Shown: positions 50,786-59,239 of the stretch, in pieces
How positions within the stretch are numbered: position 1 is the stretch's first letter
How the letters are laid out: the number at the start of each line of letters is the position of its first letter
Source of the DNA: Chloroflexota bacterium
GTDB lineage: Bacteria > Chloroflexota > UBA11872
Direction: 5' to 3'
Length of the DNA stretch: 64,000 nucleotides
NCBI GenBank assembly: GCA_026708035.1
Contig: JAPOVQ010000025.1
Location: 1-64,000 of the forward strand
Made by a program: the position numbers and the translations under genes
The notes under the pieces: model-generated
Seen by the model: only the letters and a program-made list of their open reading frames with translations
Databases searched by the model: none
Told to the model about the DNA's origin: nothing

Positions 50786-50823
50786 TTTATTGCGACTGCA
50801 TGTCAATAAATGTATATTGCGAC
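50786..50823 (+). promoter_or_regulatory. znu promoter with overlapping Zur-type operators
   Basis: Promoter: -35 TTGCGA at 50790-50795, 17-base spacer, -10 TATATT at 50813-50818. Operator 1 (50787-50809) has arms TTATTG and CAATAA separated by 11 bases and is identical to the box at 1467-1489 in 18 of 23 positions. A second overlapping inverted repeat, CAATA-N6-TATTG (50804-50819), shares its left arm with the first and covers the -10, and ATTGCGAC is repeated at 50789 and 50816. A bound Fur/Zur dimer pair would block RNA polymerase. Zinc-responsive repression is inferred from the operon it controls. Confidence 0.7.
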
Positions 50824-50861
50824 GCTATGTCGGTAAGCAAGTCTCCATCGGAGGTCCGTCT

Positions 50862-52124
50862 GTGAGATTCCGCATCGTGCTCGCCGCGCTCTTCGGCGTG
50901 CTGATCCTGGCTACGGCCTGCGGCGAAAGCGACGAGAGGCCTGAGCGAACCGCGGCCGTTGCGACCCCAACGCCCGCTGCCGCCGAAGCGGCAGCGTCCG
51001 GCGACTCGAGCTCCGAGCCCCTCACGGTCATCGCGACGATCTACCCGCTGGGGTACTTCGCCGAGCGTGTCGGCGGCGACCGCGCTGAAGTCACCGTGCT
51101 CGTTGAACCCGGCGTCGAGGCGCACGGCTACGAAGTCACGGCGTCCGAATTGCGGACGCTCGGCGACGCCGACGTGATCGTGATGAACGGGATCGGTCTC
51201 GAGCCTTGGATGGAACGGGCGATACACGCCGTCGAAGACGAGATTTCGGCGATCGTCGTGGAAGCGGCCGACCCGGCGCTGGCTATGGAAGGCGAAGTCC
51301 ATATGCACGACGACGAAGAAGGCCATCACGACGATGAGGAAGGCCATCACGACGACGAGGAAGGCCATCACGACGACGACGAGGAAGGCCATCACGACGA
51401 CGACGAGGAAGGCCATCACGACGACGACGAGGAAGGCCATCACGACGACGACGAGGAAGGCCATCACGACGACGATGAGGAAGGCCATCACGACGACGAC
51501 GAGGAAGGCCACCACGACGACGAGGAAGGCCATCACGACGAGGACGAAGAAGGCCACCATGACGACGAGGAGGGCCACCACCACCACGGGGAGGGCGGGC
51601 TCGACCCGCACTTCTGGCTAAGCCCGACGATGGCCGCGCGACAGGTCGAGCGCATTCGTGACGCCTTCATCACGGCGGATGCGGCCAACGCCGCCGCCTA
51701 CCGGCAAAGCGCGGACGAACTGATGGCCGAGCTGGCCGACCTGGACCAGGAGTTCAAGGACGGTCTCGGCGCCTGCCAGCACGAGCACTTCGTGACTTCG
51801 CACGCGGCCTACGGCTATCTGGCCGCGCAATACGGCCTCGAGCAGATCGCGCTGGCCGGATTCTCACCGGAAGTGGACCCCTCGCCGCAGCGGCTGGCCA
51901 GCGTCACGGACCGCGTGACCGACCTAGGCCTGGGGCATGTCCTGGTCGAGCCGGTGCTCAGCGACCGCCTCGCGCAGACGGTTGCCCGCGAAACCGGCAT
52001 CGAGCTCCGGGCCATCCACGCCATCGAGAGCGTGACGGGGAACGAGCTCGATGCGCACGGCGATTACTTCGGCCTCATGCGCGACAACCTGGCGGCTCTC
52101 AGGCTCGCCTTGGAGTGCGAGTGA
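50862..52124 (+). CDS. znuA: Zinc ABC transporter substrate-binding lipoprotein 1 with His/Asp-rich loop
   Basis: 420 residues, GTG start after GGAGG with seven-base spacing. Lipobox LATAC (C20). Cluster A-1 metal-binding fold: likely ligands H88 (VEAHGYE), the histidine of LDPHFWLSP (about 250) and that of TSHAAYGYLA, with an acidic residue in HAIESV. Between residues 149 and 246 is an extreme low-complexity loop of 12 units of DDEEGHH or DDDEEGHH, likely a zinc-capturing arm. Its DNA is a run of 21- and 24-bp units (51306-51594), prone to length change. First gene of the znu operon, directly under the palindromic operator. Zinc rather than manganese is indicated by the His-rich loop. Confidence 0.92.
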   Translation: MRFRIVLAALFGVLILATACGESDERPERTAAVATPTPAAAEAAASGDSSSEPLTVIATIYPLGYFAERVGGDRAEVTVLVEPGVEAHGYEVTASELRTLGDADVIVMNGIGLEPWMERAIHAVEDEISAIVVEAADPALAMEGEVHMHDDEEGHHDDEEGHHDDEEGHHDDDEEGHHDDDEEGHHDDDEEGHHDDDEEGHHDDDEEGHHDDDEEGHHDDEEGHHDEDEEGHHDDEEGHHHHGEGGLDPHFWLSPTMAARQVERIRDAFITADAANAAAYRQSADELMAELADLDQEFKDGLGACQHEHFVTSHAAYGYLAAQYGLEQIALAGFSPEVDPSPQRLASVTDRVTDLGLGHVLVEPVLSDRLAQTVARETGIELRAIHAIESVTGNELDAHGDYFGLMRDNLAALRLALECE

Positions 52125-52305
52125 TGACGTCGCCGCGGCCGCAGGGCCTCTCATCGAGTAGAACCATGTGACTTTCGCCCACCGCAAGGCGGTGCATGAC
52201 GAATCCCACGGCACCCACGTCAGGGCGGCGGCGCAAGGATCCGCGGCTTCGGGCCGCGGTTCCCGGCGCTACCCGGACCGGTTCGGAGGTTCTGCAAGGC
52301 GAAGG

Positions 52306-52348
52306 CTAGGGCGACGCCGGCCACGCACTTTCGCGTGGGGCGCCCTAG
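52306..52348 (+). other. Stem-loop between the two znuA genes
   Basis: CTAGGGCG (52306-52313) pairs with CGCCCTAG (52341-52348), and inside it CCACGC (52321-52326) pairs with GCGTGG (52333-52338). No T run follows, so it looks like a stabilising or attenuating intercistronic stem rather than a full terminator. A small palindrome GACAC-TAT-GTGTC lies just after (52352-52364). The rest of the 269-base gap shows no gene and no copy of the Zur-type box. Confidence 0.5.
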
Positions 52349-52393
52349 AGTGACACTATGTGTCGAGAAGAAATCGCCGTCGGAGCTTGGTCA

Positions 52394-53617
52394 ATGAGAT
52401 TCCGCATCGTGATCGCCGCCATTCTCGGAGCGCTCGTCTTCACCGCCGCCTGCGGCGAAAGCGACGACGCTTCCGACCGGCTCCAGGTTGTCGCCACGAT
52501 CTATCCGCTGGGGTACTTCGCCGAGCGTGTCGGCGGCGACCGGGCCGAGGTTGAGGTGCTGGTCGGGCCCGGAATCGAGGCCCACAGCTTCGAGCCTACG
52601 CCGTCCGACTTGCTGGCGCTTGGCGATGCCGACGTGATCGTCATGAATGGGATCGGGCTCGAGCCCTGGATGGACGGCGCGATCGACGCCATCGGGGACG
52701 ACCTGACCGCGATCGTCGTGGAGGCGGCCGACCCGACGCGGGCCATGGAAGGCGAGGTTCACACCCACGGTGAGGATGAAGCTGACCACCACGACGATGA
52801 AGGCGACCACGGCCACGAGGACGCCGATGAAGAGGGGCACCACGACGACGAGGATGCCGACGACGAGGGCCATCACCACGACGAAGACGAAGGCGAGCAT
52901 CACGACGAGGAGGCCGATGAAGAGGGCCATCACCACGACGAAGACGAAGGCGAGCACCACGACGAGGATGCCGACGAAGAAGGCCACCACCACGACGAGG
53001 ACGAGGGTGAGCACGGCGACGAAGAGGGGCACCACGACGAAGACGGCGAGCACCACGATGAGGACGGCCACCACGAGGGTGAAGAGAGCGCACTCGACCC
53101 CCACATGTGGCTCAGTCCCACGCTCGCCGCCCTTCAGGTCGAGCGCATCCGCGACGCCCTTGTTTCGGCGGACGCGGACAACGCCGACGGCTACCGGCAG
53201 CGCGCGGATGAACTCATCGCCGAGCTCAACGCCCTGGAGCAGGAGTTCGCGGAGGGTCTCGCCGCTTGCAAGCACGATCACTTCGTGACCTCGCACGCGG
53301 CGTATGGCTACCTGGCCGCGCAATTCGGCCTGGAGCAGATTCCGGTTGCCGGGCTATCCGCCGACGTCGAGCCCTCGCCCCAGCGGCTCGCGAACGTCAC
53401 CGACCGGGTGACGGAGCTGCAGTTGGGCCATGTCCTGGTCGAGTCCGTGCTCAGCGACCGCCTCGCGCAGACCGTCGCCCGCGAAACCGGCATCGAGCTC
53501 CTCACGATCCACGCCATCGAGAGCGTGACGCCGAACGAGCTCGAGGCGCACGGCGACTACTTCGGACTCATGCGTGACAATCTTGCGAACCTCAGGATCG
53601 CCTTGGAGTGTGAATGA
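52394..53617 (+). CDS. znuA: Zinc ABC transporter substrate-binding lipoprotein 2 with His-rich loop
   Basis: 407-residue paralogue of the preceding gene (matching signal MRFRIV..AxFGxL-type and lipobox TAAC, C20; most of the fold nearly superimposable). Ligands H64 (IEAHSFE), H in LDPHMWLSP and H in TSHAAYGYLA. The loop (about 122-234) is His/Asp/Glu-rich but built from different, longer units (DADEEGHHHDEDEGEHH type) than copy 1, so the two loops expanded separately. ATG at 52394. Its stop overlaps the ATPase start by four bases, so this copy is coupled to the transporter core. Confidence 0.92.
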   Translation: MRFRIVIAAILGALVFTAACGESDDASDRLQVVATIYPLGYFAERVGGDRAEVEVLVGPGIEAHSFEPTPSDLLALGDADVIVMNGIGLEPWMDGAIDAIGDDLTAIVVEAADPTRAMEGEVHTHGEDEADHHDDEGDHGHEDADEEGHHDDEDADDEGHHHDEDEGEHHDEEADEEGHHHDEDEGEHHDEDADEEGHHHDEDEGEHGDEEGHHDEDGEHHDEDGHHEGEESALDPHMWLSPTLAALQVERIRDALVSADADNADGYRQRADELIAELNALEQEFAEGLAACKHDHFVTSHAAYGYLAAQFGLEQIPVAGLSADVEPSPQRLANVTDRVTELQLGHVLVESVLSDRLAQTVARETGIELLTIHAIESVTPNELEAHGDYFGLMRDNLANLRIALECE

Positions 53618-54393
53618 CGTGCTCTGAGTCGCCATCGCGTCCCGTCATCGAGTGGGATTGCGTGACGTTCGCCTACGGCGAGACGGTGGCGGTGGAGGAC
53701 GTGTCGCTCACCATCCGTGCCGGGGAGCTGGCGGCGATCTTGGGCCCCAACGGGAGCGGCAAGAGCACGCTGATCCGGCTCGCCCTCGGTCTGCTCCGCC
53801 CGCTATCGGGCGCCGTGCGGCTTTTCGGGCGCGATGCGGTGGACTTCGCCGACTGGGACCGCGTCGGCTACATGCCGCAGGTGATCGCCGGGACCTGGCG
53901 CGACTTTCCCATCACCGTCGCGGAGACGGTGGCCCACGGGGCCTATCGCGGCATCTCCCCCCTCGCGCTGTTTCATCGCTCCGAGCGCCCCGAGGTCATC
54001 GAGGCGCTCGAGGCGGTGGGCATGGCGTCCTACAAGGGGCGGCGTCTGTCGCAACTCTCCGTCGGCCAGCAGCAACGCGTGCTCTTGGCCCGGGCGCTCG
54101 TGCGCCAGCCGGAGCTGATCGTCCTTGACGAGCCCGCGGCCGGCATTGACGTCTCGGGCGAAGAGCAGCTGTACGCCGTCCTGCGCGACCTCAACCGCGA
54201 GCGCAACATCACCATCGTGCTCGTCTCACACGACATCGGGGCCATGCTGCGCGAGGCCGGCACCGTCGCCTGCATGAACCGCACGCTGGTCCGACACGGG
54301 CCGCCCCACGAGCTCACCAACACGGAGATCGCCATGCTCTACGGCGCGCCCGTCGACGTGCTGGTGCACGACGCGCTCCACGAACACCGCTAG
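53614..54393 (+). CDS. znuC: Zinc ABC transporter ATP-binding protein
   Basis: 259-residue ABC ATPase. Walker A GPNGSGKST, Q-loop region YMPQV, signature LSVGQQQR, Walker B LIVLDEPA, and the H-loop in VLVSHDIG are all intact. The C-terminus has several His residues (VHDALHEHR). ATG at 53614 overlaps the stop of the second znuA by four bases and the permease begins two bases after the stop. Powers metal uptake by the metal ABC importer family; zinc assignment follows from context. Confidence 0.93.
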   Translation: MTCSESPSRPVIEWDCVTFAYGETVAVEDVSLTIRAGELAAILGPNGSGKSTLIRLALGLLRPLSGAVRLFGRDAVDFADWDRVGYMPQVIAGTWRDFPITVAETVAHGAYRGISPLALFHRSERPEVIEALEAVGMASYKGRRLSQLSVGQQQRVLLARALVRQPELIVLDEPAAGIDVSGEEQLYAVLRDLNRERNITIVLVSHDIGAMLREAGTVACMNRTLVRHGPPHELTNTEIAMLYGAPVDVLVHDALHEHR

Positions 54394-54395
54394 TC

Positions 54396-55283
54396 ATGCC
54401 GTCGATCTTTCTCTACGAGTTCATGCTGCGCGCCCTGGCCGGCGGCGTGCTCGTGGGCGTGCTGGCGCCCACGCTCGGGATGTTCGTCGTGCTGCGGCGC
54501 TTTTCGCTCATTGCCGACACGCTGGCGCACGTGGCGCTGATGGGCGTGGCCGTGGGACTGGCGACCAATACGTTTCCCTCGGCGGTGGCGCTCGTGGCGG
54601 CCTCGCTTGGGGCCATCATCGTCGAGCAGCTGCGTTCGCGCGGCCGGCTGCCGGGCGACATGGCCCTGGCCGTGGTGCTCTACGGTTCACTCGCGTTTGC
54701 CGTCGTCGTCATTGGGATCGCCGGCGGCTTCAACGTCGACCTCTTCTCGTTCCTGTTTGGTTCCATTCTCAGCGTGTCCCCACTGGACCTGTGGCTCCTC
54801 GCCGGGATCACGGTCACCGTGGTGCTGTTCGTCGGCGTGTTCTTTGTCGACCTGGCGCAAATCGCGTTCGACGACGATCTGGCGAAAGTGAACGGGGTGC
54901 GGACGGGTGCGCTCAACCTGGCGCTGGCGGTGTTGACCGGCGCCACCATCACCCTGTCGATGCGAGTGGTCGGCGTCCTGCTGGTGGGCGCCATGCTCGT
55001 CGTGCCGGTGATGGTTGGGTTGCGCCTCGCGCACGGCCTGCGGTTCGCCATGGCCACGGCCGTCGTCGCCGGGGTGTTCAGCGCCATCGTTGGATTGACC
55101 ATCGCGTTTTACGTCGACGCCTCGGCCGGCGGCGCCACCGTGCTGACGGCCCTGGGCCTGCTCGGACTGGCCTATCTCTTGACCGCTGTACGACGGTGGC
55201 ATCGCCGGGGGCGTGGCGAATCTCCTGTCCCGGCAGCGAGCCCAAACGGACCGCCGGGTCACCGGCACCACCATCACCACTGA
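54396..55283 (+). CDS. znuB: Zinc ABC transporter permease with C-terminal His tail
   Basis: 295-residue metal ABC permease with eight or nine helices. Seen: LAPTLGMFVVLRRFSLIADTLAHVALMG at the N-terminus (the ADALAHA-type motif) and RVVGVLLVGAMLVVPVM, both family hallmarks. The protein ends in a polar tail finishing HRHHHHH, after the last helix and therefore probably cytosolic, which may bind zinc on the inside. ATG two bases after the ATPase stop. Last gene of the operon; a hairpin follows immediately. Confidence 0.92.
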   Translation: MPSIFLYEFMLRALAGGVLVGVLAPTLGMFVVLRRFSLIADTLAHVALMGVAVGLATNTFPSAVALVAASLGAIIVEQLRSRGRLPGDMALAVVLYGSLAFAVVVIGIAGGFNVDLFSFLFGSILSVSPLDLWLLAGITVTVVLFVGVFFVDLAQIAFDDDLAKVNGVRTGALNLALAVLTGATITLSMRVVGVLLVGAMLVVPVMVGLRLAHGLRFAMATAVVAGVFSAIVGLTIAFYVDASAGGATVLTALGLLGLAYLLTAVRRWHRRGRGESPVPAASPNGPPGHRHHHHH

Positions 55284-55286
55284 GCG

Positions 55287-55309
55287 CCGCCGTCCTGTCA
55301 GGAGGGCGG
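55287..55309 (+). terminator. Hairpin after znuB
   Basis: CCGCCGTCCT (55287-55296), loop GTC, AGGAGGGCGG (55300-55309): ten pairs with one mismatch, four bases after the znuB stop. No T run follows, so termination strength is uncertain. Confidence 0.45.
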
Positions 55310-55470
55310 TTGGCGTGCCACGCGGGGGTACTTGCGGCCTAGGTCCCGGTGGCCGTACCTCCGCGGAGCGGCGCAAGGCTGAGCCTCACGCTATCGGCTG
55401 AACCCGGGCGCCCGACGATCTCAACTGGGAGGATGTGGCGCCACGAGGCAGCGTGCTAGCGTGCGCCCCC

Positions 55471-56634
55471 ATGGTCGACATCGAATTTGTGGATCCTGGT
55501 GCCGCGGCGTCCACGTGCGCCGCAGCCGGCGTACGGAAGCTTGCCTACTACGCCCAGGGCGTGCTGAACGGCCACGCCTGGGTCGCCTGTGAGCGTCCGC
55601 CCGGTTCGGACCGCATCGAATTTGGTGCGCCGGAGCCGACTGAACCTAGCGCGGCGCTGCTCAAGCGCCGCATCGACGAGGCCCACGCGGCCGGCCTGCG
55701 AGTCGATGCCTACAGCATTCTCGGCCTTGCCGGCGTCTGGGCGGGATCGCGCCACCAGGTGCCGCGCGTCATTGAACCTGTTGGTCGAGTGCCGCGATTT
55801 GCCGTCGAGCACCCCGAATTCATGTCCAAGGCCCGTGACGGCCGTAGCTGGCTCGACTGGGACGTCGGTGAGCCGGTGCTGGGCTACGACGTGGGCTATC
55901 TAGCTCTGGCGCACCCCGAAGTGCGGGCCTATGCGCGCCGCGAGCTGGTGGCCTTCGCCCGGGACTTCGGGGCCGACGGGGTGCAGCTGGAGTTCCTGCC
56001 CGTGCTTGCGGCCGGCGAGAGCGTGTGGCCGTTGGGATACGACGACCCGGCGCTTGCCGAGTACCGCCGGCGGTTTGGCGTGGATCCGCGATCGCGGCCC
56101 GCGGACGACCCGGCCTGGGCGCGGCTGCGGGCGGAATATGTGACGCAATTCTTTCGGGAGCTGCGCCGCGACCTCGAAGCCTTGGGGCGGCCGGTGGAGG
56201 TCGCGGCGGCCACCGAGGGCATATGGGCCCGACCCGACGAGGCCTACAAGCTCGGCCTGGACTGGCCGGCGTGGGTCGAGGAGGGCCTGGTCGACGCAAT
56301 CAATCCGCGCTTCTTTCTCAACGACCCGCTCTATCCGCCAAGCGACCCATCAAGCGAGGCGGGCTCCTGGCTCGCCGATATCGATCGCATCGAGCGCGAG
56401 GTGGCCACCGTGCGCGGCGTGGTTGGCAATCGATGTCGGGTGTGTGCCACGGCGATTGCGTCGAACGCGCCCGCGAATGAGCCCGTGTCGGTCCTCGTCG
56501 AGCGAATCGTCGCCGCCGCTCGGGCCATGGTCGCGTCGGGATCCGACGGTTTTGGGATCTACACCGACGCGCGCGTCACCGGCGACGACGCCTTCTGGTC
56601 CGGTCTCAGACGCATCCACCAAGGCCGGTTCTAG
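55471..56634 (+). CDS. TIM-barrel glycosidase-like protein (GHL10-type), function unknown
   Basis: 387 residues from ATG 55471 (a GTG at 55435 would add 12). No signal peptide. The central segment LAHPEVRAYARRELVAFARDFGADGVQLEFLP has the pattern of glycosyl-hydrolase-like GHL10 and GH-clan barrels: a strand ending in an acidic pair after an HPEVR helix start. The first part (KLAYYAQGVLNGHAWVACERP) and last part (GSDGFGIYTDARVTGDDAFW) fit barrel strands 1 and 8. It lies directly upstream of the solute-binding array, and decayed pieces of its 3' end occur in the two later spacers, so it was part of the ancestral duplicated unit. Confidence 0.55.
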   Translation: MVDIEFVDPGAAASTCAAAGVRKLAYYAQGVLNGHAWVACERPPGSDRIEFGAPEPTEPSAALLKRRIDEAHAAGLRVDAYSILGLAGVWAGSRHQVPRVIEPVGRVPRFAVEHPEFMSKARDGRSWLDWDVGEPVLGYDVGYLALAHPEVRAYARRELVAFARDFGADGVQLEFLPVLAAGESVWPLGYDDPALAEYRRRFGVDPRSRPADDPAWARLRAEYVTQFFRELRRDLEALGRPVEVAAATEGIWARPDEAYKLGLDWPAWVEEGLVDAINPRFFLNDPLYPPSDPSSEAGSWLADIDRIEREVATVRGVVGNRCRVCATAIASNAPANEPVSVLVERIVAAARAMVASGSDGFGIYTDARVTGDDAFWSGLRRIHQGRF

Positions 56635-56854
56635 CAGGCGGCGCGAGGTCGGGCGCCGTGCGGCGGCCCGCCGTCTTCCGCATCGGGCCTTCTCGCCCAT
56701 GGACGGCTGATGTAGAAGGGCTGCCGTGACTTCGGGTATTCTCACCGGTCGCGGCGTTGCCCAAATGTATGGATAATGCGCCGCTGGAAAGCCGCCGCCG
56801 CGGGTGGTCCGCGGAGCGGTGGTACCGCCATGTCGGTGGCAAGGGGAGGTTTGT

Positions 56855-58918
56855 ATGAAGCATGTTGCGGGGCGTGTCATGACCCGCCGCAATCTGTTGC
56901 GCGGTGCGTCCGCCGGCCTATTCGGGGCCGCCGGCGCGGCCGTGCTGGCCGCGTGTGGCGAGGCGCAAGTCGTCGAAAAAATCGTCACGCAGGAAGTGAT
57001 CCGCGAGGTCCCGGTTGAGACCGTCGTCACCAGGGAAGTGGTGAAGGAGGTCCCGGTCGAGTCCGTGGTCACGAAGGAAGTCGTCAAGGAAGTCGCGGTC
57101 GAAAAGATCGTGACGCAGGAAGTGATCAAGGAAGTCGTCAAGGAAGTCGAAGTCGTCAAGGAAGTCCCGAAGGAAGTCGTCAAGGAAGTCGAAGTCATCA
57201 AGGAAGTTCCGAAGGAAGTCGTCAAGGAAGTCCTCGTCACGAAGGAAGTCGAGGTCATCAAGGAAGTCACGGCCGAGATGATGATCCCGGAGGGTCCGCT
57301 CAGCGGCGAAGTGCTGACGCTGAGCGCCAGCCGCGCCAACACCCAGGACATCTTCACGCAGTTGCGCCAGGTCAGCAGCACGCAGGCCTTCGTCACTGAC
57401 TACGTCTTCATGCCCCTGTGGTATGGCGACACGTGGGGCATGGGCGAGACGCCGGCGATGACCGGTCAGTGGGCGCCGGGCGTGGCCAACGGCTGGGAAG
57501 AGGTCGAGCGCAACCGCGTCTACAACTTCACGCTCAATCCCGACGTGGGCTGGCATGACGGCGCACCGTTGACCGTCAGCGACGTGCTGTTCGGCATCGA
57601 GATGGCGTTCGACACGAACTACAACAACAACAAGCACAAGCAGGATTGGGGCGACATCGCCGGCGCCAGGGCCTGGGGCGACAACCCGACCGACAGCGCC
57701 GAGGACATCGAGGGCATCTCCGTCATCGACGAGATGACGATCCAGGTTGCGCTCGAGAAAGAGGACCCGGACTGGTGGGCGGCGGGGAGCAAGATCTTCC
57801 CCATGGCGCGCCACCACTACGCGGGCCTGGACAAGGCGATCGCGACCGAGGCGCGGGCCACGAGCCTGCTCGGCAACGGCCCGATGATCTGGGAGCGCTA
57901 CGTCACCCAGCAGTTCGCCGACTTGACGGCGAACAAGAGCTACGCCTACGGCGCGCCGTATGTGGATGACTACATCGTGCGCTACGGCGACGGCGAGGCG
58001 CTGAACGCGGCCACCGAGGCCAACGAGCAGCCCAACCCGATCGACTTCCATCGCGCGGCTGGCGGCTCACGGACCGAGGCCTTCGCGCGGCTGGCGGCAC
58101 AGCCGCACCTGCGGCCGTTCCCGCAGCGCTCGCCGTTCGGCGGGCACGTGTTCTTCAACCAGACCGCCGAGATCTTTGCGGACATGACCCTCGAGCAGCA
58201 ATCGCTGGTGATCGAGGCCATGGTGCGCGCGGTCGACCGCGAGACGATGAACAACGAGCTGTACGGCGGCACGCTGTTCATCTCCGACTACATCTTCGAG
58301 CACATCGCGCTGTTGCAGGACCCGCCGGAAGGCACCTTCCGCGACCTGTCCTACGACCCCGACGAGGCCCGGGCCCTGCTCGAAGAGGCCCAGTGGGACT
58401 CGGAGAAGGAGATCAAGTGGATCAAGTGGGGACCGCCGTCTGCCGCGGACCTGGCGCTCAAGGACTACTGGGCCCAGGTTGGCGTCAAGACCGAGTTCCT
58501 GCTGGTCGACGGTTCAGCCGTGATCGAGAAGCTGTACCAAGAGCGCGTGCACGACATGGTCATGGCGAACATGGGCGGCGGCCAGAACGCCTTGGACGCG
58601 TGCCTGCGCGTGTGCAGTGACAAGGTGTACGAGCTCGGTGGGTGGAACCACTCGAACATCAACCGCCCGTGGATCGACGAGATGTACGCGGCGGTGTTCG
58701 CGGCTGAGTCACAGGAAGAGAAGCGCGAAGTCTGGCTGGAGCTGGCCGCCCGGTTGCACTCCAAGGGCAACATGGTGGCCGGTCTGCTGTGGCGCGGTTC
58801 GCTGCTGAACCTGTACCACCGCCGAGTCCAGGGCGCCTTCTGGATGCAGCACTACGCCATTCCGGTTCGGTCCCCGATCAACCAGGTGTGGATCGACCCG
58901 TACTGGGAAGAGCGGTAG
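56855..58918 (+). CDS. Family 5 extracellular solute-binding lipoprotein, array copy 1
   Basis: 687-residue peptide/nickel/oligosaccharide-type binding protein. Twin-arginine signal (TRRNLLRGASAGLFGAAG) with lipobox LAAC (C34). Residues 39-139 form a stalk of 14-residue repeats (VEKIVTQEVIREVP type, then KEVPKEVVKEV units). The binding domain starts about residue 150, with the family 5 lobe motifs WHDGAPLTVSDVLFGIEMAF and the cleft region around NNNKHKQDWGDIAGA. GGGGAGG lies five bases before the ATG. It is followed by a conserved hairpin. No permease or ATPase for it is in the window. Confidence 0.9.
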   Translation: MKHVAGRVMTRRNLLRGASAGLFGAAGAAVLAACGEAQVVEKIVTQEVIREVPVETVVTREVVKEVPVESVVTKEVVKEVAVEKIVTQEVIKEVVKEVEVVKEVPKEVVKEVEVIKEVPKEVVKEVLVTKEVEVIKEVTAEMMIPEGPLSGEVLTLSASRANTQDIFTQLRQVSSTQAFVTDYVFMPLWYGDTWGMGETPAMTGQWAPGVANGWEEVERNRVYNFTLNPDVGWHDGAPLTVSDVLFGIEMAFDTNYNNNKHKQDWGDIAGARAWGDNPTDSAEDIEGISVIDEMTIQVALEKEDPDWWAAGSKIFPMARHHYAGLDKAIATEARATSLLGNGPMIWERYVTQQFADLTANKSYAYGAPYVDDYIVRYGDGEALNAATEANEQPNPIDFHRAAGGSRTEAFARLAAQPHLRPFPQRSPFGGHVFFNQTAEIFADMTLEQQSLVIEAMVRAVDRETMNNELYGGTLFISDYIFEHIALLQDPPEGTFRDLSYDPDEARALLEEAQWDSEKEIKWIKWGPPSAADLALKDYWAQVGVKTEFLLVDGSAVIEKLYQERVHDMVMANMGGGQNALDACLRVCSDKVYELGGWNHSNINRPWIDEMYAAVFAAESQEEKREVWLELAARLHSKGNMVAGLLWRGSLLNLYHRRVQGAFWMQHYAIPVRSPINQVWIDPYWEER

Positions 58919-58968
58919 CGCTCACCGCGATGCCCCTGCCCTGAGCAGCGGCACCCGCGGACAGCGAA

Positions 58969-58996
58969 GAGCCGGCGGTCATTCGACCGCCGGCTC
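58969..58996 (+). terminator. Conserved hairpin after array copy 1
   Basis: GAGCCGGCGGTC, loop ATTC, GACCGCCGGCTC: 12-bp perfect stem 51 bases after the stop. The same stem follows copies 2 (61336-61363) and 3 (63825-63860), and the bases from the stop to the stem are almost identical between copies 1 and 3. No T run, so it may act as an RNA end-protecting stem or a two-way terminator. Confidence 0.6.
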
Positions 58997-59063
58997 GTCG
59001 GCGTCTTGGCGATGTGCGGCTTCCCACGGACGCGCCGGGGACCGAAAGAGTCGGGGGATAGCC

Positions 59064-59093
59064 ACCGACACGCGCGTCATTTCCGGTGAAGAA
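59064..59093 (+). pseudogene. Possible eroded remnant of the GHL10-like gene, spacer 1
   Basis: Decodes as TDTRVISGE, parallel to TDARVTGDD near the end of the protein at 55471. Only about 30 bases are alignable, so on its own this would be weak; it gains support from the longer remnant at the equivalent place in the next spacer. The rest of the 321-base gap 58919-59239 holds the hairpin and the conserved leader. Confidence 0.4.
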
Positions 59094-59130
59094 AATTTGC
59101 CCGCCCATAGTTGATTCGGTTAATCTCTCG

Positions 59131-59239
59131 CCCCGCGGCGTGGCCGGGAAGATGCAAGGCGCGCCGCCCCGATACCTTTCGCCGCGGAGCGTTCGCCTAG
59201 CGGTGCGCCGCCGCCAGGACGGCGGCAGGGGAGGCTGGC
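59131..59239 (+). promoter_or_regulatory. Conserved leader of array copy 2 with hairpin before the ribosome site
   Basis: About 100 bases shared with 61610-61717: CCCCGCGGCGTGGCCGGGA, GATGCAAGGCGCGCCGCCCC and GATAC blocks, then CCTAGCGGTGCG, a 7-bp hairpin (GCCGCCG/CGGCGGC, 59207-59226, six-base loop) and AGGGGAGG just before the ATG. The hairpin sits next to the Shine-Dalgarno and could modulate its access. Probably includes the promoter, but no clear -35/-10 pair is seen. Confidence 0.5.

Noticed and set aside
48527-50806. 759-codon minus-strand open frame over the GH127 gene
   Set aside because: Exact antisense shadow of a gene with intact active-site residues; no ribosome site or recognisable domain.
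51306-51594. CRISPR-like or satellite array
   Set aside because: The 21/24-bp units are contiguous, without spacers, and keep the znuA reading frame; they encode the His/Asp loop.
50787-51611. Hydrophobic VVVMAFL-repeat membrane-like protein on the minus strand
   Set aside because: Mirror of the His/Asp loop coding repeats of the first znuA; no independent support.
56969-57271. Ser/Thr-rich or Asp/Phe/Leu-rich repeat proteins on the minus strand opposite the stalks
   Set aside because: They are reverse-strand readings of the KEV-type stalk repeats and recur wherever the stalk occurs.
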